The position numbers were made by a program, and so were the translations under genes. DNA of 64,000 bases, taken from NCBI RefSeq assembly GCF_001441165.1, contig NZ_CP013126.1:1-64000 (forward strand), in the 5' to 3' direction. How positions within the stretch are numbered: position 1 is the stretch's first letter; every line of letters starts with the position of its first letter. The stretch is from Acidipropionibacterium acidipropionici. GTDB taxonomy: Bacteria; Actinomycetota; Actinomycetes; Propionibacteriales; Propionibacteriaceae. Below are positions 25,333 to 33,953 of the stretch, in pieces. The notes below the pieces were generated by a model. The model searched no databases, was not told the origin of the DNA, and was given only the letters and a program-made list of their open reading frames with translations.

Positions 25333-26124
25333 TCAGGCCGACTCGGCCCTCCCCGAGATCGAGACCGGCTCCTCCTCCCGCTCCTCCTGAGGACGATCGG
25401 CGGTCACGGGATCCTTCGTCTGCCCGATCACCGGGCCGGGAGAGGACAGGTCGATGGTGCGCACGGTGCGCGCGGCGACGGGCTTGGAGACATAGGTGGG
25501 AGCAGTCACCGGCACCGCCTCCCACAATGAACCGCTGGTCCTCGGCGCGGGCCGGTTCAGCTCGACCGAGTACTCAGCCGGGGAGACGGGTCCGCCCTCA
25601 CTTTTGGGGGCATCGTCGGATGCGGGAAACGCGTCGTCGAGGTTGATCGCGACAGTGTTCTCGTCCCACCCCCGATCGATGAGCTCCATCCGGCGGTCGA
25701 AGCGCTTCCTCATCGACACCACCGAGAATCGCGACACGACGAGGAAAGCCACCACCAGCCCTCCGAATCCGGCGGTGAACCACCAGGAGAGCACCGAGGT
25801 GCCGCCCAGCACGGCTGACACGGTGGTCAGCCCGAGCAGCACGGCGAGGGTCCGTCGGCGTCTCAGCGCCGCGTCGGCCCACGCCTCCTGCACCTCATGG
25901 CGGGCATGGGCGCGGGTGAACGGGGTGGCGACCTCCAGATCGGGCTCGGCGTCGGGGATCTGCGAGCTGATCGTCAGTCCGCCGTCCCGCACGATCGACA
26001 TCGAGTCGGGGAACTCCGCCACCTCCTCGGTCTCCTCCGAGTGATCGTGGCGTCGCATGACGAACCACGGCACGAGGTAGGCGATCCACGCCACTACTAG
26101 CACACCGAAGATGACTGCTTCCAC
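25333..26124 (-). CDS. glpR: SepX/GlpR-type divisome membrane protein
   Basis: This ~263-aa membrane protein has an N-terminal helix (VIFGVLVVAWIAYLVPWFV) and two more near the middle (LAVLLGLTTVSAVLGGTSVL and FGGLVVAFLVVSRF). The cytoplasmic tail is long and disordered. The GlpR/SepX family is the membrane partner of the gephyrin-like Glp protein at the actinobacterial division site. The neighbours RimJ and Glp are the conserved context. I prefer the GTG at 26124, which places the membrane helix at the N-terminus as in the family; an in-frame ATG at 26151 would add nine residues. Confidence 0.75.
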   Translation of the reverse strand: MEAVIFGVLVVAWIAYLVPWFVMRRHDHSEETEEVAEFPDSMSIVRDGGLTISSQIPDAEPDLEVATPFTRAHARHEVQEAWADAALRRRRTLAVLLGLTTVSAVLGGTSVLSWWFTAGFGGLVVAFLVVSRFSVVSMRKRFDRRMELIDRGWDENTVAINLDDAFPASDDAPKSEGGPVSPAEYSVELNRPAPRTSGSLWEAVPVTAPTYVSKPVAARTVRTIDLSSPGPVIGQTKDPVTADRPQEEREEEPVSISGRAESA

Positions 26125-26263
26125 GCACCCCACCGTAGGGGAGATGGGCAACCGCGTCCCGTTTCGCGCCGGAGTGTCGGCGAAACAAATAACACTGGTG
26201 TCATTCCCGCTGCGAACCCGCCTCGGACAAGGGGCTATCGGCGGGGACCCGCGAGCGCACCGA

Positions 26264-26977
26264 TCAGACGAGAGGCGAGCCAGGAAGAACGTGAGCCTCG
26301 AGGTAGCTTCGCAGCACCCCGGCCGGGTGGTCGTCGCTCAGTAGCCGGAACACCCGATGGTCGCGCCACTGGCCGTCGATGTGGAGAAACCTCGGACGCA
26401 TCCCCTCCTCGGTGAGGCCGAGTTTGCTCACCACCCGCAGGCTCTTCTCGTTCTCGGGCCGGATGCAGATCTCGACGCGGTGCAGCCGCAGCACCTGGAA
26501 GCAGTAGTCGGCGGCGATCGCCACGGCGGTCGGCGTCACGCCCCGTCCCGCATACCGCGAACCCACCCAGTACCCCATCGAGCAGCTCATCGCCGAGCCG
26601 AAGGTGATGCACGAGACGGTGAGCTGGCCGATCAGCGGAAGCCGCTCCGGCCTCGGCGAGGGGTGGTCGGGCCAGCCCTCGTCCCAGGCGATGAGCCATG
26701 GGAGCATCGTGGGCACCCTGGCCAGGCGTCGGTTTCGCGAAACCATCGCTGCGAAACCCGGAACCGTCTCCAGGGACCCGGGGGGCTTCGTCGCCTCCCA
26801 GGGCCGCAGCCACTGCGCGTCGCCCTCCCTGGCTGCGAACCAGTCGGCCGAGTCGTCCTTGCGCATCGGCCGCAGCACCACCGCACCGGCCCGCAGCACA
26901 ACGGGCCAGCGGTGACGGTCCGGCAGGGAGGTGCCCCAGGGCATCTCGAATCCGCGCTGAGGACCGGCGGCGATCAT
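26264..26977 (-). CDS. rimJ: GNAT-family N-acetyltransferase, RimJ type
   Basis: This 237-aa protein has a GNAT fold: VVLRPMRKDDSADWFAARE at the start, a central SMGYWVGSRYAGRGVTPTAVAIA (acetyl-CoA motif A, with YAGRGV corresponding to Q/RxxGxG/A), then HRVEICIRPENEKSLRVVSKLGL and FLHIDGQWRDHRVFRLL. RimJ-type enzymes acetylate protein N-termini. The target here is unknown. The gene lies between GlpR and Glp, the standard actinobacterial order. A second possible start is the ATG at 26944. Confidence 0.85.
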   Translation of the reverse strand: MIAAGPQRGFEMPWGTSLPDRHRWPVVLRAGAVVLRPMRKDDSADWFAAREGDAQWLRPWEATKPPGSLETVPGFAAMVSRNRRLARVPTMLPWLIAWDEGWPDHPSPRPERLPLIGQLTVSCITFGSAMSCSMGYWVGSRYAGRGVTPTAVAIAADYCFQVLRLHRVEICIRPENEKSLRVVSKLGLTEEGMRPRFLHIDGQWRDHRVFRLLSDDHPAGVLRSYLEAHVLPGSPLV

Positions 26978-26984
26978 GGCGGGG

Positions 26985-28265
26985 TCAGCTCCGGCCCAGT
27001 GACCAGCACGTGATGTCGTCGCCGACCCCGATGCTCAGCCCTGCCGGGATGACCGCCAGCGCGTCCGACATCGCCAGGTCCGCCAGCCGGGCCGGGTCCC
27101 CGTGGCCCGCCCGGGAGGCGATGAACCTCCCGTTGCGCTCCTCGAGACGCACAGGCACGAAGCGGGTGAGGTCGGAGGCCTCCACCACCAGGGATCCCGC
27201 CTCCGCGGCGATCTCCCAGGATCGTGGAGCCCCGCCGGCCAGCCTGTTGAGCACCGGCCTGGCGAAGGCGTGGAAGGAGGCCAGCGCTGCGCCGGGCCCC
27301 GGCGGCAGCACCATCACCGGCACCAGCTCGGGCCCGACCAGCCCGAATCCCTGGAAGGAGCCGGGAGTCATCGCCAGCTGGCAGAAGTCCGTGGCCCCCA
27401 GCTCGGGCAGCAGGGTGCCCACCGGGTCCGGCTCGGTGGCCACCATCCGGTCGCTGGTGGCCAGCACCAGATCCGCGCGGATGAGTTGGTCGGTGAGGGT
27501 CTCGCGCAGCTCGTCGGTCCCAGCATCGGCCGCGTCGACCACCCACACGTGGCTCCCGGTGTTGCGCGCCGCAGCAGCGACGATCTGGGCGGTGGCGTCC
27601 AGCACGGGCACGGATTCCCCGTCGGAGCCCTCCCCTCCCCCGGTGCCCAGCACCACGACCCTGGGTCGGGGCCGGGCGAGCACCTTGTCGATCCCGGCCG
27701 CGGCCAACAGGGCGATCCGTCCCGGATTGAGGTGGCTGCCCTCCGCCGAGATGATCTCCCCGGAGGCGAAGTCCGAGCCCGCCAGCCGGCACCCCGACCA
27801 GGCCGGCACGGGCTCGTCGACGGCCACCTTCCCCTCCTCGTCGAGCACCTCGGGGCCGACGACGCAGTCGGTGCCCTCGGGCAGCTCAGCGCCCGCGCGC
27901 ACCGAGACGGCGGTGCCCTGGACCACGGGACGGGGCGGACGCCGGTCGATCTGGAGGTGCACCGGGTACGGGTTGCCGGCCCGGGTGGTGGCCGCCGAGT
28001 CGAAGGCGAATCCGTCGATCGCCGCGGTGGTGAGGTGCGGCACATCGGCGGGAGCCGGGACGTCCTCGCACAGCTCCAGCCCCAGGGCGTCTCCGATGCT
28101 CAGGCCGAACGGGGTCAGCGGCTTGACCGTCGAGACCAGGAAGTCGCGGTGGGCCTCCAGTGCTCGACGTCCGTTGACGTCATCGGCCGGTGCCCCGGGC
28201 AGGCGCAGCGGCGCCTCCTCCTCGACTACCGGCTCCTCGATCTTCTTTCTGCGGAACAACGCCAT
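26985..28265 (-). CDS. glp: Glp, gephyrin-like (MoeA-related) divisome protein
   Basis: This 426-aa MoeA-fold protein has an N-terminal domain with LTPFGLSIGDALGLELCEDV and FAFDSAAT, and a MogA-like third domain with RVVVLGTGGGEGSDGESVPVLD. In true MoeA the loop GGVSVGxxD binds molybdopterin; here the aligned stretch reads ATSDRMVATEPDPV, so the catalytic loop is lost. This fits the corynebacterial Glp, which works with GlpR in cell division. It starts at ATG 28265 with a basic, charged N-terminus (ALFRRKK). It is 7 bases upstream of the RimJ gene. Confidence 0.8.
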   Translation of the reverse strand: MALFRRKKIEEPVVEEEAPLRLPGAPADDVNGRRALEAHRDFLVSTVKPLTPFGLSIGDALGLELCEDVPAPADVPHLTTAAIDGFAFDSAATTRAGNPYPVHLQIDRRPPRPVVQGTAVSVRAGAELPEGTDCVVGPEVLDEEGKVAVDEPVPAWSGCRLAGSDFASGEIISAEGSHLNPGRIALLAAAGIDKVLARPRPRVVVLGTGGGEGSDGESVPVLDATAQIVAAAARNTGSHVWVVDAADAGTDELRETLTDQLIRADLVLATSDRMVATEPDPVGTLLPELGATDFCQLAMTPGSFQGFGLVGPELVPVMVLPPGPGAALASFHAFARPVLNRLAGGAPRSWEIAAEAGSLVVEASDLTRFVPVRLEERNGRFIASRAGHGDPARLADLAMSDALAVIPAGLSIGVGDDITCWSLGRS

Positions 28266-28331
28266 GGCGACAGACTACGGGTTTCGGCGCCCATATGGCC
28301 GATGACGCGTCGGCCCGCCTAGCCTTGCCCC

Positions 28332-28958
28332 GTGCCCGATGCTCCTTCTTCTGACGCTCCCCTCGACAAGGGGGGCTGGCGGCGCGCGGGGCTTGACCGA
28401 CGCGCCGCCACCGGCCCCGCCGAGCAGCATGAACAGTGCCGCGGCTGGTTGCGCCACGGTCTCGACGCCGTCGCGGCCGCCGGGGCCGGCGTCGTGTCGC
28501 TGTATCTGTCACGGGGGGAGGAGCCGGGCACTCTCGATCTGGCCGCAGAGCTCGAGAAGCGCGGGATCGACGTGCTCGCGCCGATGCTCACCGACGGGCG
28601 GGGTCACGGCGTCCACGAGATCACCTGGGGGCACTACCGCCACGACGATCTGCGGGACGGCCTGTGGGGGATCCCGGAGCCCTGCGGGCCGGCACTTCCC
28701 GCCTCAGCTCTGGCCTCCGCCGACCTGGTGATCTGCTCAGCCCTGTGGGTCGACCGGGACGGATTCCGGGTGGGGGTCGGCGGCGGCTGGTACGACCGCG
28801 CGCTGCCACATCGACGACCGGGCGCGCCCGTGTGGGCGATGGTCGACTCCTGCGAGATCGTCGACGCGGTGCCCCACGACCCCTGGGACATCAGGGTGGA
28901 CGCCGCGCTGACGCCGGCCGGCCTGGTTCGGCTGGGGCCGGCGACCCGTCCGGAATAG
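28332..28958 (+). CDS. 5-formyltetrahydrofolate cyclo-ligase family protein
   Basis: This 208-aa enzyme converts 5-formyl-THF to 5,10-methenyl-THF with ATP. The signature VGVGGGWYDRALPHRRPG near residues 156-173 is the GxGGGxYDR motif. The N-terminal KGGWRRAGLDRR and the central SLYLSRGEEPGTLDLAAEL also fit the family. It starts at GTG 28332, divergent from Glp, a common actinobacterial arrangement. Confidence 0.88.
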   Translation: MPDAPSSDAPLDKGGWRRAGLDRRAATGPAEQHEQCRGWLRHGLDAVAAAGAGVVSLYLSRGEEPGTLDLAAELEKRGIDVLAPMLTDGRGHGVHEITWGHYRHDDLRDGLWGIPEPCGPALPASALASADLVICSALWVDRDGFRVGVGGGWYDRALPHRRPGAPVWAMVDSCEIVDAVPHDPWDIRVDAALTPAGLVRLGPATRPE

Positions 28959-29103
28959 CCGCGCCCACGGATGCGTTGCACAGCCGTCCAGGCGCGCGCG
29001 TGCCCGGGGTGCCCATATCGTGCCCGGTTTTCCGCTCCTCGCGCGCGTCGCATACCATGTATGACGTCGCCCGATCGAGGGATCGGACCGGATCGAGGAG
29101 AGC

Positions 29104-29400
29104 ATGCCCACTTACCAGTACCGTTGCACCGACTGCGGCCGGGACCTCGAGGTCTTCCAGCGCTTCAGTGACGCCGCCCTCACCACCTGCCCCACCTGCT
29201 CCGGCAAGCTGCGCAAGGTGTTCAACGCGGTCGGCGTGGTCTTCAAGGGTTCTGGTTTCTACTCGACCGACAATCACACCCACGGCGCCACCGCGGCCGC
29301 CGCCCCGGCGTCCGACCACAGCTCCACCGAGCACGCCGCCACCGGATCCGACTCGACGTCCAGCACCGAGTCGTCCACAGCCCCGGCCGCCGCGAACTGA
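29104..29400 (+). CDS. FmdB-family zinc-ribbon protein
   Basis: This 98-aa protein has a zinc ribbon in residues 1-41: MPTYQYRCTDCG and TTCPTCSGKLRKVFNAVGVVFKGSGFY, giving CxxC...CxxC. The rest is a Ser/Thr/Ala-rich, disordered tail. FmdB-type proteins are putative regulators of unknown target. The upstream GAGGAG gives a clear ribosome binding site. Confidence 0.9.
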   Translation: MPTYQYRCTDCGRDLEVFQRFSDAALTTCPTCSGKLRKVFNAVGVVFKGSGFYSTDNHTHGATAAAAPASDHSSTEHAATGSDSTSSTESSTAPAAAN

Positions 29401-29458
29401 TCTGAAACTGGTCTGTGGAAAACCTCTGATTTCGTCGCGGCGCCCCTAGAACTGGGGT

Positions 29459-30172
29459 GTGAGACGAATCAACCTTCCAGGCAGATCCGACCGGAGCGCG
29501 CCCGAGCCCGGTCGACACAGCACGGCACCGCGCCCTCGGCGAGGCCCCCTGCGAAAAAACCGACCGCGCCGCCCGGTGAACCGGCGGCTGCACATCCTGC
29601 TCACCCGGCACCGCCGCCTCCTCGCGGCGCTGCTGGCCGCTGCCGCAGTGATCCTGCTGGCCTCCCCCGACACCGATCCCCAAGGCACCGTGCTGGCCGT
29701 CGTCGCCCGGCGGGCACTGTCCGGAGGGGCCCAGATCGACGGCTCCGGGCTGTCGGTCATCCGCGTCCCCGCCGCTCTGCTGCCCGATCAGGCGCTCACC
29801 GATCTAGACCAGACCTCCGGGCAGACCTTGGTCGCCGACCGGCCCCGCGGCACGATCCTCACCCGGGCCGACCTGCTCAGCGCCCCCAGGGCGGGCCCGG
29901 GGCAGGCCATCACCGGCGTCAGACTGGCCGACCCGTCTCTGGTACCGATGCTGCGAGTCGGCCAGAAGGTCACGATCGTCACCTCCTCCGACCGGTCGCA
30001 GGCCGAGGTCCTGGCCCGCTCGGCGGTGATCAGGGCGATCTCGCGGGCGGCCGCAGATGGGGCCCTGGCCTCCACTCCGGAGCCCGTCATTCTGGTCTCC
30101 ACCGATCCCGACAGCGCCGCCCGGATCGCGACCGAGGGTTCGGCCCAGGGAGTAGGGCTCGTCATGGAGTGA
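29459..30172 (+). CDS. SAF-domain membrane protein (CpaB/RcpC-like)
   Basis: This 237-aa protein has a very basic, Pro/Arg-rich start (residues 1-55), one membrane helix (LLAALLAAAAVILLAS), then a SAF domain: VLAVVARRALSGGAQIDGSGLSVIRVP, PRGTILTRADLL and the RcpC-type part VRLADPSLVPMLRVGQKVTIVTS. CpaB/RcpC proteins belong to Tad pilus systems, but no pilus genes are nearby, so this orphan copy may have another envelope role. It starts with GTG at 29459. Confidence 0.75.
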   Translation: MRRINLPGRSDRSAPEPGRHSTAPRPRRGPLRKNRPRRPVNRRLHILLTRHRRLLAALLAAAAVILLASPDTDPQGTVLAVVARRALSGGAQIDGSGLSVIRVPAALLPDQALTDLDQTSGQTLVADRPRGTILTRADLLSAPRAGPGQAITGVRLADPSLVPMLRVGQKVTIVTSSDRSQAEVLARSAVIRAISRAAADGALASTPEPVILVSTDPDSAARIATEGSAQGVGLVME

Positions 30173-30321
30173 AGACAGTCACACCTAGTCAGGGGGACTG
30201 TCAACATCTCTGATCGCGAAACGCGGCATTTCGACGCGAAGAATTCCGGCCGCTCCCTCTAGACTCCGTGGCATCGTCGTACCCCCCAGATGGCGGAAAC
30301 ACTGATCGGAAAGGGGAACCG

Positions 30322-30687
30322 ATGGAGGGTTTCAAGAACTTCATCATGCGCGGAAACCTCATTGAGTTGGCCGTCGCATTCATCATCGGCGGTGCATTCG
30401 GCACCGTCGTCAAGGACTTCACCGCAATCGTCATGGACCTCATCGGAAAGCTCGGGGGCACCCCGAACTTCTCCAGCTTCGTCCCCGGTGGCATCCACGT
30501 CGGCGCCTTCCTCACCTCCCTCATCGCCTTCCTCATCCTGGCCTTCGTCGTCTACTTCGGCGTCGTGAAGCCCTATGAGTTCGCCAAGGAGAAGCTCACC
30601 AAGAAGGAAGAGGAGGAGACCCCCGCGACCAGCGAGGAGCTCCTCACCGAGATCCGCGATCTGCTCGCCCAGCAGAAGAACATCTGA
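30322..30687 (+). CDS. mscL: Large-conductance mechanosensitive channel MscL
   Basis: This 121-aa pore protein releases solutes on hypo-osmotic shock. The helices are typical: MEGFKNFIMRGNLIELAVAF with IIGGAFGTVVKDF (TM1), and GAFLTSLIAFLILAFVVYFG (TM2), with a charged C-terminal bundle (KKEEEETPATSEELLTEIRDLL). The start is the ATG at 30322 behind AAAGGGGAACCG; an upstream in-frame ATG at 30268 lacks family similarity. Confidence 0.95.
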   Translation: MEGFKNFIMRGNLIELAVAFIIGGAFGTVVKDFTAIVMDLIGKLGGTPNFSSFVPGGIHVGAFLTSLIAFLILAFVVYFGVVKPYEFAKEKLTKKEEEETPATSEELLTEIRDLLAQQKNI

Positions 30688-30715
30688 TCGCTCAGATCAC
30701 CTGATCTGCAACGCA

Positions 30716-30747
30716 TGACGCCCCGGTCCGCCTGGACCGGGGCGTCA
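30716..30747 (+). terminator. Intrinsic terminator after mscL
   Basis: TGACGCCCCGGTCC (30716-30729) and GGACCGGGGCGTCA (30734-30747) form a perfect 14-bp stem with a GCCT loop. It lies between the convergent mscL and 30759 genes, so it may serve both directions. Confidence 0.8.
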
Positions 30748-30758
30748 TTGCGTTCCCG

Positions 30759-31142
30759 TCAGCGCTGGACGCTGTGCGGAGGGACCTCCCTCAGCAGGCG
30801 GGCCTCATCGGGGCCGATCACCGCGGGCCCGTGATGCACCGTCTCGGCCAGCCCGTCCAGGCCGGTCGCTTGCCTCACCCGGGCGAGCACCGCACTGTAG
30901 CGGGCGAACTCCATCCCGTCGGCCAGATCGGTGGGAAGGGCCTCGGGCCAGGCCAGATCGTTCTCCTGGCAGTGACGGCGTCGCTGCTGCAGGGCGCCGG
31001 CGTCCCAACCCTGCTCGGCGAGCCATCCGATGAGCCGGTCGGCGTCCCAGTCGGCGTCGGCCGAGGGTTCCAGCCGCCGCCCGGTGAGGACGGCGGCGAC
31101 GGCGGCCCAGCAGCGAGCCGCCGGCGTCAACCCGTCTGTCAC
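30759..31142 (-). CDS. Hypothetical protein coupled to UDP-glucose pyrophosphorylase
   Basis: This 127-aa, mostly helical protein has no domain I recognise. DADRLIGWLAEQGWDAGALQQRRR and EFARYSAVLARVRQATG are the clearest blocks. Its start overlaps the stop of the upstream UDPGP gene by four bases (ATGA), so the two are co-translated. Confidence 0.65.
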   Translation of the reverse strand: MTDGLTPAARCWAAVAAVLTGRRLEPSADADWDADRLIGWLAEQGWDAGALQQRRRHCQENDLAWPEALPTDLADGMEFARYSAVLARVRQATGLDGLAETVHHGPAVIGPDEARLLREVPPHSVQR

Positions 31143-32536
31143 AGCGACCCGCCGGTGATCTCACCGGAGAGCCGGGCCCCGTCGGGGACCGTCGCGGGAG
31201 CCTCGGTGGTCAGTCCGGCAGAGCCGTCGACGACCACCCCGGAGCCGAACGTCCAGTCCCCCGCCACGGACAGCCGATCGGCGTCACGCAGCGAAGGGGC
31301 CTGCGGAATACGACTGGTGAAGTCCGCGATCTTCTTGTAGAAGTGCTTGTCCAGGTCGATCTCGCAGGTCTTCTCGGTGCCCTTGACCAGGTGCGAGTCG
31401 GCGTCGAGGGTGTAGACGTCGGAGCGCAGCAGCAGCAGCTCGTTGGTGGTCTTGACCGGCAGGAAGCGCGAGCGGTCGACGCAGATGCAGGTGGCGCCGT
31501 CGAAGACCTCGATCGCCCCGCCCATCGCCGATTCCACCTGGATCACCGGCGTCGAGTCGGAACTACGGGGATCGACGGTCTTCTCGTTGCGGATGAGCTG
31601 GAGGCCCATCACGCCGTGCCGCTCATCGAGGACCTTCTTGACCGCCGCCAGGTCGAACCACAGGTTATTGGTGTGGAAGAAGGGGTGACGGAACTCGTCG
31701 GTGAAGTAGTCCATCTCCTCCGGGGCGGTCTGGGCGGTGTCGCGCAGAATGAGCTGTCCGTCGGACTTTCGGATGGCCAGATGGCCGCCCTTCTTGTCGT
31801 TGACGGTGCGACGGCACAGCTCGGCGGCGTAGGGGGCGCCCGAGGCGGCGAACCAACCGGCCAGGCGGGCGTCGGGGACGGCACCGAGGTTGTCTCCGTT
31901 GGACACCGAGGCGTAGCGGAATCCCTGCTCCAGGAGCTTGTCGAGCAGCCCTGAGCCGAGCAGTGCGGTGTAGAGATCGCCGTGGCCCGGAGGGCACCAT
32001 TCCAGGGCCGGGTCCGCCGGCCACTCGACCGGGGTGAGGTCGTCGGCGCGCAGCTTGGGCTCCTGATTCTGCAGGAAGTCCAGCGGCAGGTCCCCGACGG
32101 CCAGGTCCGGATAGGCGGCCAGAGCCTCGAGGGTGTCGTCGCGGGTGTTGAAGGAGTCCATGAAGAGCAGCGGCAGCCGGGCTCCGTGACGCTTCCGGGC
32201 GGCACGCACCTGGCCGACGATTAGGTCGAGGAAGGTGCGTCCGTCGCGCACCTCGAGCAGGGACTTGGCCTTGTCCAGGCCCATCGAGGTGCCCAGCCCG
32301 CCGTTGAGCTTGATGATGACGGTGCGGTCCAGGGCGGCCGACGCCGCCTCCTCGTCGACGTCGACCTCCGAAAGCATCGGCGGATCGGTCAGCGGGCTGA
32401 TAGTGTCCTCGCGAATCAGCCCGGTGCCGCCCTCCTCCAGCTGGTGGTAGTAGGAGGTGAAGACCTCGATCGCCGTGGGCTCCACCCCGGCGTCCCTCAT
32501 CTTCTGCTGTGCGGCTTTCAGCCCTGCTTCACTCAT
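31139..32536 (-). CDS. UTP-glucose-1-phosphate uridylyltransferase, UDPGP (eukaryotic) type
   Basis: This 465-aa enzyme makes UDP-glucose from UTP and glucose-1-phosphate for cell-envelope glycans. The nucleotide-binding signature is VIIKLNGGLGTSMGLDKAKSLLEV near residues 70-93, followed by PLLFMDSFNTRDDT and LEWCPPGHGDLYTALLGSGLLD. The C-terminal left-handed beta-helix part is seen in LSVAGDWTFGSGVVVDGSAGL. This is the UDPGP family, not the bacterial GalU family. Confidence 0.9.
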   Translation of the reverse strand: MSEAGLKAAQQKMRDAGVEPTAIEVFTSYYHQLEEGGTGLIREDTISPLTDPPMLSEVDVDEEAASAALDRTVIIKLNGGLGTSMGLDKAKSLLEVRDGRTFLDLIVGQVRAARKRHGARLPLLFMDSFNTRDDTLEALAAYPDLAVGDLPLDFLQNQEPKLRADDLTPVEWPADPALEWCPPGHGDLYTALLGSGLLDKLLEQGFRYASVSNGDNLGAVPDARLAGWFAASGAPYAAELCRRTVNDKKGGHLAIRKSDGQLILRDTAQTAPEEMDYFTDEFRHPFFHTNNLWFDLAAVKKVLDERHGVMGLQLIRNEKTVDPRSSDSTPVIQVESAMGGAIEVFDGATCICVDRSRFLPVKTTNELLLLRSDVYTLDADSHLVKGTEKTCEIDLDKHFYKKIADFTSRIPQAPSLRDADRLSVAGDWTFGSGVVVDGSAGLTTEAPATVPDGARLSGEITGGSL

Positions 32537-32625
32537 CCCATCGACCCTTCCGATCGTGATGGCTCGCGATTCGCCCCTGATCCTATGAGATGGAGGCGAT
32601 CGGGAGGGTCGCAGGTCGGGTGGAA

Positions 32626-32655
32626 TTGCCGCTCGGCGCGCCGGGACACTAGTCT
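32626..32655 (+). promoter_or_regulatory. Promoter of tRNA-Arg
   Basis: TTGCCG (32626-32631) and TAGTCT (32650-32655) are separated by 18 bases and lie 27 bases before the tRNA. They are a fair match to actinobacterial -35 and -10 boxes. Confidence 0.5.
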
Positions 32656-32682
32656 GGACGGGCTGGCGGCGTCCGTCGGCAT

Positions 32683-32758
32683 GGCCCCGTAGCTCAGGGG
32701 ATAGAGCAGTGGTTTCCTAAACCATGTGTCGTAGGTTCGAATCCTATCGGGGCCGCCA
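32683..32758 (+). tRNA. tRNA-Arg (anticodon CCT)
   Basis: Acceptor GGCCCCG/CGGGGCC, D arm GCTC-AGGGGATA-GAGC, anticodon loop TTCCTAA (anticodon CCT, reading AGG), T arm GTAGG-TTCGAAT-CCTAT, discriminator G and an encoded CCA. All stems pair. Confidence 0.93.
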
Positions 32759-32766
32759 GCATCGTC

Positions 32767-33753
32767 TCAGAGCCTGACTGCTGCCCCCGTCCTGGCGCTG
32801 TCGGCGGCCGCCTGGGCCAGCAGGAGTGCGGCGTAGCCGTCGCGCACCGACGGAGACACCGGGGTGCCCGCGTTCGCGGCGTCGATGAAATGCCCCAGCT
32901 CGATCCGGTAGGCGTCCTCGTAACGCTCCAGGAAGAAGTCCATCACCGCCGACTTCGCCTCGGTCTGGGTGCTCGACGCCTTCCGGACGGCGGTCTGCGT
33001 GAGATTGTCGGCGCTCAGCATGCCGTCGGCCCCGAAGGCCTCCAGCCGCTGGTCGTAGCCGAAGGCGCAGCTCCGCGAGTTCACGATCGTGGCCAGCCGA
33101 CCCTCGGCGGATTTCAGGGTGACGAGAACCTGGTCGAAGTCGCCCTGGGCCGCGATGGCCTCATCCACATTCGTGCCGACCGCGCTCACCTCGGCGATGT
33201 CGCCCAGGAAGAACCGCACGGTGTCGAAGTCGTGGATCGTCATGTCCTTGAAGATGCCGCCGGACCCGGCGACGTACTCGGCCGGCGGGGCCGCCGGATC
33301 CCGGGAGATGACGATGAGTTGCTGGAGCTCTCCGATCTCGCCGTCCTCGATGCGCTGGTGGATCTCGGCGAAGCTCGGGTCGAAGCGCCGGTTGAAGCCC
33401 ATCATGACGTTGTCGGCGGCCTCGCCGAGCTCGTCGATGCAGCGCCTGGCCTCGGCGACGTCCAGAGCGATCGGCTTCTCCGACATCACCTTCTTGCCCG
33501 CCTTCACCGCAGCCAGGATGTGATCGACGTGGAACCTGGTCGGCGAACCGATGATGACGGCGTCGACCCCGGAATCCTCGAAGACCTCCTGAGGATCCAG
33601 GCAGTACCGCACCCCGTACTGCTCCGACAGCTCGGCGGCATTCTTCTCGAAGGGGTCGCAGACGAGTACCAGCTCGGCCTGCGGATGCGCGGCGACGGCA
33701 CGGGCATGGACATGGCCGATACGACCGGCACCGATGATGGCGATACGGATCAT
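32767..33753 (-). CDS. iolG: Inositol 2-dehydrogenase (Gfo/Idh/MocA family)
   Basis: This 328-aa NAD-dependent enzyme oxidises myo-inositol to 2-keto-myo-inositol, the first catabolic step. Rossmann motif IRIAIIGAGRIGHVHARA is at the N-terminus, the catalytic lysine is in VMSEKPIALD near residue 93-102, and the substrate-site helix is GGIFKDMTIHDFDTVRFFLG with the conserved D and H. It is the last gene of a minus-strand run after the transporter. Assignment to inositol rests on the neighbouring iol genes. Confidence 0.85.
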   Translation of the reverse strand: MIRIAIIGAGRIGHVHARAVAAHPQAELVLVCDPFEKNAAELSEQYGVRYCLDPQEVFEDSGVDAVIIGSPTRFHVDHILAAVKAGKKVMSEKPIALDVAEARRCIDELGEAADNVMMGFNRRFDPSFAEIHQRIEDGEIGELQQLIVISRDPAAPPAEYVAGSGGIFKDMTIHDFDTVRFFLGDIAEVSAVGTNVDEAIAAQGDFDQVLVTLKSAEGRLATIVNSRSCAFGYDQRLEAFGADGMLSADNLTQTAVRKASSTQTEAKSAVMDFFLERYEDAYRIELGHFIDAANAGTPVSPSVRDGYAALLLAQAAADSARTGAAVRL

Positions 33754-33840
33754 GGACGTGAACTCCTCACGATGACATCCTCACTGATGCGTCCGGTGGT
33801 TCGCCCGGACCTGCCGGCGAGCCTTTCCGCCGACCTCGTA

Positions 33841-33854
33841 AATGTTAGCACATT
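33841..33854. promoter_or_regulatory. Inverted repeat AATGT-N4-ACATT, candidate operator upstream of iolG
   Basis: Perfect 5-bp arms around TAGC in the only A/T-rich patch of the iolT-iolG gap, 88 bases before the iolG start. The TGT-N4-ACA core recurs in front of iolC (43566-43579). It may bind the LacI-type regulator encoded at 37001. Confidence 0.4.
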
Positions 33855-33953
33855 AATCAGCCCATGGCTGACAAGAATACGCGGAGCGACCTGCGCGGAG
33901 CGGCCCCTGACCGGCACCTTCAGCCGGTCCGGGGCCGACCGTGAGACAGATCA

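Noticed and set aside
32683-32758. tRNA-Arg as the second attachment site of the element
   Set aside because: Its T arm resembles all tRNAs, but it shares no extended match with the tRNA-Ala 3' end, and ordinary chromosomal genes lie between.
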